The translations under genes were made by a program, and so were the position numbers. This document shows positions 1-4,574 of a stretch of DNA of 5,687 nucleotides, piece after piece (the stretch's first letter is position 1; each line of letters begins with the position of its first letter). Source of the DNA: JAVBLT01 sp031553315 (lineage in GTDB: Bacteria > Verrucomicrobiota > Kiritimatiellia > RFP12 > DVOR01); assembly GCA_031553315.1 (NCBI GenBank), contig JAVBLT010000036.1, positions 1 to 5,687 on the forward strand, given 5' to 3'. Below the pieces are notes generated by a model. The model was not told the origin of the DNA. It saw only the letters and a program-made list of their open reading frames with translations, and ran no database searches.

Positions 1-21
1 CTTTTCCATTTTTTTCCGGCC

Positions 22-75
22 GCCCCCTCGGGGGCCTGGCGTCAGGGCTCCCGGGGCGTGCTTCGCCCGCCCCGG
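22..75. other. Cluster of three GC-rich hairpins
   Basis: Three short inverted repeats sit almost end to end. The first is GCCCC (22-26) with GGGGC (31-35) around a CTCG loop. The second is CCTG (35-38) with CAGG (43-46) and shares base 35 with the first. The third is a strong stem of CCGGGGCG (51-58) with CGCCCCGG (68-75), containing one T/C mismatch, an inner GC/GC pair and a TTC loop. None is followed by a T-tract on either strand, so they are not ordinary intrinsic terminators. The T-rich run at 9-15 lies 5' of them and could be the tail of a terminator whose stem is outside the window. They could be an intergenic palindromic repeat, part of a structured RNA, or fortuitous in GC-rich DNA. 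Confidence 0.4.
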
Positions 76-100
76 TTCCCAGCCCTTCCTCCACCTCATT

Positions 101-119
101 TTCACCTTTTGAAGGTGAA
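101..119. promoter_or_regulatory. 19-bp perfect inverted repeat, possible operator
   Basis: TTCACCTT (101-108) and AAGGTGAA (112-119) are exact reverse complements separated by TTG. The repeat lies about 50 bases upstream of the candidate -35 box of the rpsP operon, in the AT-rich stretch following the GC-rich hairpins. Its size and symmetry suit a dimeric DNA-binding regulator. No known operator is recognised, so the role is inference. Confidence 0.35.
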
Positions 120-132
120 CCATTACATTTTG

Positions 133-146
133 GAATTTTCAAATTC
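133..146. promoter_or_regulatory. 14-bp AT-rich inverted repeat
   Basis: GAATTT (133-138) and AAATTC (141-146) are exact reverse complements around TC. It is AT-rich and short, so chance is a real possibility. It is listed because it sits between the 101-119 repeat and the candidate promoter, where an activator or repressor site would be expected. Confidence 0.2.
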
Positions 147-167
147 TCAGGTTTTTTCGTTTTGCCC

Positions 168-196
168 TTGCAAAATCGTATTAATTATGAGATTAT
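168..196 (+). promoter_or_regulatory. Candidate sigma-70-type promoter of the rpsP operon
   Basis: TTGCAA (168-173) resembles a -35 box and GATTAT (191-196) a -10 box, each matching 4 of 6 consensus bases, with the ideal 17-bp spacing. Transcription would begin near 203 and give a leader of about 150 nt before rpsP. An overlapping alternative is TTGCCC (162-167) with TTATGA (185-190). The placement in the AT-rich part of the upstream region supports a promoter here; the exact boxes are uncertain. Confidence 0.4.
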
Positions 197-210
197 GTCG
201 CTCCATTCGT

Positions 211-241
211 GCCGGTTTCAGGCTTTCTGAAGGAGGCCGGT
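211..241 (+). promoter_or_regulatory. Leader hairpin carrying an ideal Shine-Dalgarno
   Basis: TTCAG (217-221) pairs with CTGAA (227-231) around a five-base loop. An outer stem can form between GCCGG (211-215) and CCGGT (237-241), with one G-U pair. Between the two stems, on the 3' side, lies AAGGAGG (230-236), a full match to the 16S rRNA anti-Shine-Dalgarno complement; its first two A residues are paired in the inner stem and its GGAGG is bulged out. It is nine bases before ATG 246, so it would serve the candidate leader ORF and not rpsP, whose start is more than 100 bases away. Confidence 0.35.
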
Positions 242-245
242 GCGG

Positions 246-359
246 ATGTTGCCCTTGAAAACACGGGAAAGAAGCGGTTTCCCCGCCCAGTGCGCGGGTA
301 CGGTTTTGAATCCCAAGGAAAAAAAGAACCGTACGCTTCACGGAGAGAAAAATGGTTAA
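246..359 (+). CDS. Candidate 37-aa leader peptide overlapping the rpsP start
   Basis: ATG 246 follows a perfect AAGGAGG (230-236) by nine bases. The frame stays open for 37 codons and ends at TAA 357-359, so its last codons overlap the first codons of rpsP, which starts at 352. The predicted peptide starts MLPLKTRERSG and is basic, with a Lys-rich stretch near residues 24-27 and one Cys (residue 16). I do not recognise it, and no signal peptide or membrane segment is visible. If translated, ribosomes would unfold the RNA structure predicted at 271-339 and finish at the rpsP start, which would couple the two. The strong Shine-Dalgarno and the overlapping stop are seen directly; translation and a regulatory role are inferred. 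The alternative is a chance ORF in an untranslated leader. Confidence 0.35.
   Translation: MLPLKTRERSGFPAQCAGTVLNPKEKKNRTLHGEKNG
271..339 (+). ncRNA. Possible three-way-junction RNA in the rpsP leader
   Basis: Three helices can form together. P1 pairs GAAGC (271-275) with GCTTC (335-339). P2 pairs CCGC (283-286) with GCGG (294-297). P3 pairs GTACGGTT (298-305) with AACCGTAC (327-334), a perfect 8-bp stem with a 21-nt purine-rich loop. P1 closes two bases before the rpsP Shine-Dalgarno (GGAGA, 342-346). Such folds beside the first ribosomal gene of an operon often bind one of the encoded proteins and repress translation. I know of no described leader of this kind for S16. The pairing is read from the sequence; function and novelty are inference. 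Confidence 0.35.
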
Positions 360-603
360 GATCAGACTTCGCAGAACCGGCTGCACGAATTATGCAGCTT
401 ATCGTGTGGTGGCCGCCGATCAGCGCTCGCCCCGCGATGGTAAGTTTTTGGAAATCCTCGGCTGGTACGACCCGCACAAGACGGATAACAAGTTTGCCCT
501 CGATCTCGAGCGTGTGAACTATTGGCGCTCCCAGGGCGCCCAGATGTCCGAAACCGTCGCGAGCCTCGTGCGCAACGCCGAGAAGGCCGCCGCTTCGGCC
601 TAA
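352..603 (+). CDS. rpsP: 30S ribosomal protein S16
   Basis: RpsP is a small-subunit protein that binds 16S rRNA early in 30S assembly. The 83-residue length is normal for the family. The N-terminal MVKIRLRRTGC, followed by an aromatic residue and RVVAAD, is the S16 signature. It continues with SPRDGKFLEILGWYDP, then the conserved E-RVNYW segment and a Val-Ala-rich helix ending in an Ala-rich tail. ATG 352 has GGAGA at 342-346, five bases upstream. It is the first gene of the rpsP-trmD-rplS-rnhB cluster. The rimM gene that commonly lies between rpsP and trmD is absent. The coding end and stop codon lie within an inverted repeat (586-592 with 607-613) that could fold in the mRNA but has no T-tract. 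Confidence 0.97.
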   Translation: MVKIRLRRTGCTNYAAYRVVAADQRSPRDGKFLEILGWYDPHKTDNKFALDLERVNYWRSQGAQMSETVASLVRNAEKAAASA

Positions 604-635
604 AGCCGGCGGCGCGCGCGGGAAACCGGTCGGAG

Positions 636-1322
636 ATGGAACGGGAGCCTTTGAGAATCGATGTGGTGACCCTTTTTCCGGGTATGCTGCGGGGATTTCT
701 TGAGGAGAGCATCCTGAAACGGGCCGCCGCGATGGGGGCCGTTGAAATCCGAATCGTGGATCTGCGCGATTTCACGCACGATGTCAGAGGCACGGTCGAC
801 GACCGCCCCTATGGCGGCGGCGCGGGTATGCTGATGAAGCCCGAACCGCTTTTCGAGGCGGTTGAGTCGCTCCGGTCGCCGGGCGCGCGCGTGATTGTGA
901 TGACGCCTCAGGGGGAACCCTTCCGCCAGCCGGTCGCACGCCGGCTGGCCGCCGAGCGGCATCTGATTTGTGTGTGCGGCCACTATGAAGGCATGGATGA
1001 GCGCGCCGTGGCCGCGCTGGCGACCGACAGGCTCTCCATCGGCGATTATGTGCTGACCAACGGCGCCTTGCCCGCGGCGGTAATCATCGACGCCGTTTCG
1101 CGCCTTCTGCCCGGTGTGCTGGGCGGTGGCGCCGAGGCCACCCGGAATGAATCCTTCACCGAGGATCTTCTGGAACACGGGCAATACACCCGCCCGCCGG
1201 TGTATCGCGCCATGACGGTGCCCGAGGTGCTCCAGCGCGGGCACCACGCGGAGATGGAGCGGTGGCGAACCGGTCAGATGATCGACCGCACCGCCCGTTA
1301 CAGACCCGATTTGATGAAGTAG
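636..1322 (+). CDS. trmD: tRNA (guanine37-N1)-methyltransferase TrmD
   Basis: TrmD methylates G37 next to the anticodon using S-adenosylmethionine, which prevents +1 frameshifting; it works in the cytoplasm as a dimer. The 228-residue product has the SPOUT trefoil-knot motifs in order: IDVVTLFPGM (8-17), PYGGGAGM (58-65), MTPQG (89-93), CGHYEG (114-119), SIGDYVLTNGALP (134-146), R156 in SRLLPGVLG, then YTRP (184-187) and a C-terminal GHHAEMERWR segment (202-211). The position equivalent to the catalytic Asp in the DSF motif of well-studied enzymes reads NESF (171-174), so Glu may stand in for Asp. ATG 636 was chosen because it starts just before the conserved N-terminus; GGAG touches it directly, a poor spacing. 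TTG 651, with GGGAG at 643-647, is the alternative. An upstream in-frame ATG at 522 lies inside rpsP and adds unconserved residues. Confidence 0.96.
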   Translation: MEREPLRIDVVTLFPGMLRGFLEESILKRAAAMGAVEIRIVDLRDFTHDVRGTVDDRPYGGGAGMLMKPEPLFEAVESLRSPGARVIVMTPQGEPFRQPVARRLAAERHLICVCGHYEGMDERAVAALATDRLSIGDYVLTNGALPAAVIIDAVSRLLPGVLGGGAEATRNESFTEDLLEHGQYTRPPVYRAMTVPEVLQRGHHAEMERWRTGQMIDRTARYRPDLMK

Positions 1323-1339
1323 GAAAAGGAAACAGGATT

Positions 1340-1693
1340 ATGATCTCGAAAGCAATTGACGCCGTGAACAAGCTGACCGCCGAGAAGCTCGGCCGCAAAG
1401 CCCCCGAAGTGGGTATCGGCGATACCGTGCGCGTGTTCGTGAAGATTAAAGAAGGCGACAAGGAGCGCGTGCAGGCTTTTGCCGGCACTGTGATCGCCCG
1501 CGACGGCAGCGGCGTGACTGAAACGTTCACCGTTCGCCGCGTGGCCTTCGGCGTGGGTATCGAAAAGGTGTTTCCTTTCTACTCGCCGGCCGTGGAAAAG
1601 GTTGAAGTCGAGCGCCGCAACCGCGTTCGCCGCGCGAAGCTCTACTTCCTGCGTGAACGCAGCGGCAAGAGCGCCCGCCTCCGCGAGATCTAA
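1340..1693 (+). CDS. rplS: 50S ribosomal protein L19
   Basis: L19 lies at the interface between the ribosomal subunits. The 117-residue product matches the family's usual length of about 115. Conserved parts are seen in order: GDTVRVFVKIKEGDKERVQ (27-45), FAGTVIARDGSG (47-58), ETFTVRR (61-67), GVGIEKVFPFYSP (71-83) and the C-terminal RRAKLYFLRERSGKSAR (97-113). ATG 1340 starts the conserved N-terminal helix and has purine-rich AAGGA (1326-1330) nine bases upstream; a second AGGA lies closer. It follows trmD by 17 nt, which supports co-transcription and perhaps coupling. Confidence 0.97.
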   Translation: MISKAIDAVNKLTAEKLGRKAPEVGIGDTVRVFVKIKEGDKERVQAFAGTVIARDGSGVTETFTVRRVAFGVGIEKVFPFYSPAVEKVEVERRNRVRRAKLYFLRERSGKSARLREI

Positions 1694-1709
1694 GTTGTCT
1701 AACTTCGCC

Positions 1710-2357
1710 ATGCCCGCGCTCGATTATGAGCGCGCGTATTGGTCCGAACACGCCGGGAGCCTTTTGGCCGGTGTGGATGAGGCCGGCAGAGGATGCCTGG
1801 CCGGACCTGTCGTAGCGGCTGCCGTGGCAATTACGCCACCGGCGGCCGCCGCTTTTTTTTCGGGGAATCTCGCAGGCCTCACCGATTCCAAACAGCTCGC
1901 CGCCGCCGCCCGCGACCGGTTCTTCGAGGCGATCACCGCCCGCCCGGATATGCTTTACGGGGTGGGGATGGCTTCGCCCGAGGAGATTGACCGCATCAAC
2001 ATCCTCAATGCCACGCATCTGGCCATGCGCCGGGCCATTGAGGCGCTCCCGCTCAAACCGGATCACGCGCTGGTCGACGGGCTCCCTGTGAAGGGGTTGC
2101 CGGTTTCTTCCACTGCCATTGTGAAGGGCGATTCGAAGAGCCTGCTCATTGCGGCCGCCAGCGTGGTCGCGAAGGTGACGCGCGACCGGCTGATGCGGCA
2201 GCTCGATGCGCTCTATCCCGCCTATGCCTTTGCCCGAAACAAGGGTTACGGCGCGCGCGAACACATGGCCGCGCTCATGCACGAGGGCGCTTCGCCCGTT
2301 CACCGTAAAACCTTTCGGCCTGTGGCCGATGTATTGGAGCGCCTGCCGGGGCTCTAG
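1710..2357 (+). CDS. rnhB: Ribonuclease HII
   Basis: RNase HII cuts the RNA strand of RNA/DNA hybrids and incises at single ribonucleotides in DNA, starting their removal. The 215-residue product carries the metal-binding DEDD set: D23 and E24 in GVDEAGRG (21-28), D123 in LVDG (121-124) and D141 in VKGDSKS (138-144). Other family motifs are LTDSKQL (57-63), ASVVAKVTRDR (150-160), NKGYGAREH (177-185) and HRKTF (198-202). No key residue is missing. ATG 1710 has no clear Shine-Dalgarno. In-frame TTG 1695, one base after the rplS stop codon, is an alternative start and would add five residues. The gene is probably the last of the operon, 16 nt after rplS; rnhB also follows rplS in Chlamydia as I recall. 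No hairpin plus T-tract terminator is seen directly after it; a mobile-looking repeat begins seven bases after the stop. Confidence 0.96.
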   Translation: MPALDYERAYWSEHAGSLLAGVDEAGRGCLAGPVVAAAVAITPPAAAAFFSGNLAGLTDSKQLAAAARDRFFEAITARPDMLYGVGMASPEEIDRINILNATHLAMRRAIEALPLKPDHALVDGLPVKGLPVSSTAIVKGDSKSLLIAAASVVAKVTRDRLMRQLDALYPAYAFARNKGYGAREHMAALMHEGASPVHRKTFRPVADVLERLPGL

Positions 2358-2363
2358 AGCATA

Positions 2364-2541
2364 TTAAGGAAGCGCTGATTAATGCCACGCTTTTTATTTC
2401 TCACGCGGAGGCGCGGAGTACGCGGAGAGAGAAGGACCCAATATGATCGGAAAAAGTGTGTTTTCTCCGCGTACTCGGCGCCCCCGCGCGAGAATTTAAA
2501 TTCTGATTGTCGATCTTTGGATTTAATCAGCGTTTTCTTAA
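2364..2541. mobile_element. MITE-like element with nested inverted repeats and TTAA flanks
   Basis: The outer inverted repeats are 19 bases: TTAAGGAAGCGCTGATTAA at 2364-2382 and its complement at 2523-2541, matching at 17 of 19. The first and last four bases are TTAA, so the element may be 170 bp (2368-2537) bounded by a TTAA target duplication, or TTAA may be part of the repeats. Inside lies a second, GC-rich pair of 31-base arms (2398-2428 and 2464-2494) matching at 28 of 31, around a 35-base centre. The right inner arm runs into a perfect 14-bp palindrome (2491-2504). There is no transposase gene, so mobility would depend on an enzyme elsewhere. The GC-rich core resembles repeats I recall as scattered in PVC and other environmental genomes. 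Frames through it read as Arg-rich peptides and are not genes. Confidence 0.7.
2398..2494. repeat. GC-rich long inverted repeat inside the element
   Basis: The left arm (2398-2428) contains the quasi-repeated words CGCGGAG, GCGCGGAG and ACGCGGAG. The right arm (2464-2494) is its complement with three differences, including an identical run of 13 bases (2416-2428 with 2464-2476). As RNA it would fold into a hairpin of about 31 bp with a 35-nt AT-richer loop. It is strongly structured in both orientations and could impede transcription leaving the rnhB operon, though no T-tract makes it a standard terminator. Confidence 0.75.
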
Positions 2542-2707
2542 GAATGAAACTTCTCAATTTTAACCTGATCCAAAGGCGATTGAGAATGAACGTTTATCCG
2601 CACGCTTTTCGCCGGGGGCCTGATGCGCAAGGGGGAAACTGTGCCGGTTCAAATCGAGTGGGATGAGACGGGGATCCCCGTCATTGTTTTGGAAAGGAAT
2701 TGGAATC
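2542..2707 (+). promoter_or_regulatory. Leader region of ettA with inverted repeats
   Basis: No gene is supported here. TTCTCAAT (2551-2558) and ATTGAGAA (2579-2586) are perfect complements 20 bases apart and could form a hairpin. GACGGGGATCCCCGTC (2667-2682) is a perfect 16-bp palindrome, able to form a six-base-pair hairpin with a GATC loop or bind a dimeric protein. AAAGGAA (2693-2699) is the ettA Shine-Dalgarno, eight bases before ATG 2708. A promoter must lie here or inside the preceding element unless ettA is read through from rnhB; no clear -35/-10 pair stands out. Confidence 0.4.
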
Positions 2708-4384
2708 ATGGCCGGAGAATACGTTTTCAATCTGATGCAGGTCACGAAGCACCACGAGAAAAAGGTGATTCTGGACGACGTGAACCTCGCGTTTTACCAC
2801 GGTGCGCACATCGGCGTGATCGGCGCCAACGGCTCGGGGAAATCGTCGCTGCTGCGCATTTTGGCCGGGCGGGACAAGGCGTTCATGGGCGAGTGCGTGA
2901 TTCAGAAAGGCCTCAAGATCGGCTATCTGGAGCAGGAACCCGAGCTCGACCCCGGGAAGACTGTGCAGGAGTGCGTGATGGAGGGGGTGGCGCAATCGCA
3001 GGCCATGCTCGAACGTTACGATGAGCTCTGCGGTCTCTTGGGCGAAGACCTGCCCGATGCCGAAATGGAAAAAGTGAACAACGAGATGGCCCGCCTTCAG
3101 GATTTCATCGACGACAATGACCTGTGGAGCCTCGACCACCATGTGGAAATGGCGATGGAAGCGCTCCGCCTCCCGCCGCCCGAGATGAAGACCGCTCCGC
3201 TCTCCGGCGGCGAGAAGCGCCGCGTGGCGATGTGCCGCCTGCTCATTTCGAACCCCGACGTGCTCCTGCTCGACGAACCCACCAACCATCTCGACGCGGA
3301 ATCGGTCGCCTGGATCGAAACCTATCTCAAAGGCTTCAAAGGCACCCTCATCGTGGTCACTCACGATCGCTACTTCCTGAACAACGTGACCGAGTGGATT
3401 CTCGAAATGGATCAGGGCCGCACCTATCCCTACAAGGGAAACTACGAACAATGGCTTGAGCAGAAGCAGGCCATGCTCGCCGCCCAGGCCAAGCAGGCCG
3501 ATTCGCGCAAGAAGATGATTCAGGAAGAGCTGGAGTGGATGCACACCTCGCCCAGCGGCCGCCGCGCGAAGGGCAAGGCCCGCCTCGCCCGTTACGAAGA
3601 GCTCATCAGCCAGCAGGTCGATACCCGCGAAGAAGAGCTCAAGATCCAGATTCCGCCCGGGCCGCGCCTGGGCAACCTGGTGGTCAAGGCGGAGAACCTC
3701 ACGATGGCGTTCGACGACCGCATCCTCTTTGAGGGCGTTTGCTTCGATTTGCCCCGCGGCGGCATTGTCGGCGTGATCGGCGCCAACGGCGCGGGCAAGA
3801 CCACGCTCTTCAAGCTCATCACCGGCAAAGAGAAGCCCACCTCCGGCGAACTGCGCGTGGGCGATACGGTGGTGGTTTCCTATGTGGATCAATCCCGCGA
3901 ATCGCTCGACCCGGCCAAGACCGTCTACGAAGAAATCACCGGCGGCGGCGACTATGTGAACCTCGCCGGCAAAGGCATGATGAACGGCCGCGCGTATTGC
4001 AGCCGTTTCAACCTGCGCGGCGCGGATCAGCAGAAGAAGGTGGGCGTGCTTTCCGGGGGCGAGCGCAACCGCGTGCATCTGGCCAAGCTGCTGCGCTCGG
4101 GCGGCAACCTGCTCCTGCTCGACGAACCGACCAACGACCTTGACGTCGAAACGCTGGGCGCGCTGGAAGAAGCCATCGAAAACTTCGCCGGCTGCGCCGT
4201 GGTCATCAGCCACGACCGCTTCTTCCTTGACCGTCTGGCGACTCACATCCTGGCGTTCGAAGGCAACAGCCACGTCGAATGGTTCGAAGGCAACTTCGAA
4301 GCTTACGAAGAAGACAAGCGCCGCCGCCTTGGCGATGCGGCCGATCGTCCCACCCGCCTTGCCTACAAGAAGCTGACCCGCTGA
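2708..4384 (+). CDS. ettA: Energy-dependent translational throttle protein EttA (ABC-F ATPase)
   Basis: EttA binds the ribosomal E site and couples the cell's ATP/ADP state to the first elongation steps. The 558-residue product, close to E. coli EttA at about 555, is a soluble ABC-F protein with two ATPase domains and no membrane segments. Domain 1 has Walker A GANGSGKSS (39-47), signature LSGGE (165-169), Walker B LLLDEP (186-191, catalytic E190) and H219. A charged helical linker (about 250-320), including GRRAKGKARLARYEEL (284-299), matches the EttA tRNA-interaction region. Domain 2 has GANGAGKTT (358-366), LSGGE (448-452), LLLDEP (469-474, E473) and H502. EttA-type details include NHLDAESVAW, IPPGPRLG and EWFEGNFEAYEE near the C-terminus. 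ATG 2708 has AAAGGAA eight bases upstream; upstream ATG 2663 lacks support. The gene is a separate unit closed by its own terminator. Family membership is certain; EttA over other ABC-F members is well supported. Confidence 0.96.
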   Translation: MAGEYVFNLMQVTKHHEKKVILDDVNLAFYHGAHIGVIGANGSGKSSLLRILAGRDKAFMGECVIQKGLKIGYLEQEPELDPGKTVQECVMEGVAQSQAMLERYDELCGLLGEDLPDAEMEKVNNEMARLQDFIDDNDLWSLDHHVEMAMEALRLPPPEMKTAPLSGGEKRRVAMCRLLISNPDVLLLDEPTNHLDAESVAWIETYLKGFKGTLIVVTHDRYFLNNVTEWILEMDQGRTYPYKGNYEQWLEQKQAMLAAQAKQADSRKKMIQEELEWMHTSPSGRRAKGKARLARYEELISQQVDTREEELKIQIPPGPRLGNLVVKAENLTMAFDDRILFEGVCFDLPRGGIVGVIGANGAGKTTLFKLITGKEKPTSGELRVGDTVVVSYVDQSRESLDPAKTVYEEITGGGDYVNLAGKGMMNGRAYCSRFNLRGADQQKKVGVLSGGERNRVHLAKLLRSGGNLLLLDEPTNDLDVETLGALEEAIENFAGCAVVISHDRFFLDRLATHILAFEGNSHVEWFEGNFEAYEEDKRRRLGDAADRPTRLAYKKLTR

Positions 4385-4404
4385 TCCTGGCGATTTAGCT
4401 TACG

Positions 4405-4451
4405 GAACAAGGCCGTCGTCCGGAAAGCCGGGCGGCGGCCTTGTTCATTTT
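4405..4451 (+). terminator. Strong intrinsic terminator after ettA
   Basis: GAACAAGGCCGTCGTCCGG (4405-4423) pairs with 4428-4446 over all 19 positions, two of them G-U pairs, around an AAAG loop. It is followed by ATTTT (4447-4451), a short T-tract. It lies 20 bases after the ettA stop and ends that transcript. The T-tract is weak but the stem is very stable. Confidence 0.85.
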
Positions 4452-4534
4452 AAAATGCGTCAATATGAACAAATAGCAACAACGCGGTTCACGGATTCGA
4501 CAGCACGCCTCCTATATCCAATATCTTAGGATAA

Positions 4535-4573
4535 GCCGCGAAGGGGTGCGGCAAGTCCGGTTTGGAGACCGGA
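4535..4573 (+). promoter_or_regulatory. Two tandem hairpins and ribosome-binding site before the RcnB-like gene
   Basis: GCCGC (4535-4539) pairs with GCGGC (4548-4552) around a G-rich loop. Then TCCGGT (4556-4561) pairs with ACCGGA (4568-4573) around the six-base loop TTGGAG. The Shine-Dalgarno GGAG (4564-4567) lies in that loop, seven bases before ATG 4575. A GGA in a hexaloop over the ribosome-binding site resembles a CsrA/RsmA target or a simple accessibility switch; both are speculative. No clear promoter was found between 4452 and 4534, although that stretch is AT-rich and one should lie there. Confidence 0.4.
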
Positions 4574-4574
4574 A

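Noticed and set aside
16..36. Intrinsic terminator of an upstream gene
   Set aside because: The hairpin has no T-tract after it on either strand; the T-run lies on its 5' side.
70..98. tRNA-like 3' end (GGTTCCCAGCC followed by a CCACC-like stretch)
   Set aside because: The T-loop consensus GTTCRA is absent and no anticodon or D arm can be fitted upstream.
522..635. N-terminal extension of trmD to an upstream ATG
   Set aside because: It would overlap the end of rpsP by 82 bases and add 38 residues without similarity to the family.
1262..1339. N-terminal extension of rplS into trmD
   Set aside because: The conserved L19 start and a good ribosome-binding site are at 1340.
2354..2666. Small open frames on both strands through the palindromic element
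   Set aside because: They are translations of inverted repeats, giving Arg-rich peptides with no independent support.
2623..3024. A + strand frame starting before ettA whose first 28 residues look protein-like
   Set aside because: It overlaps ettA by more than 300 bases in another frame and turns into Arg-rich nonsense; no good Shine-Dalgarno precedes it.
2681..4273. A 530-codon open frame on the minus strand opposite ettA
   Set aside because: It is the antisense shadow of a clearly real ABC-F gene in GC-rich DNA; the peptide is rich in His, Val and Ala with no recognisable domain.
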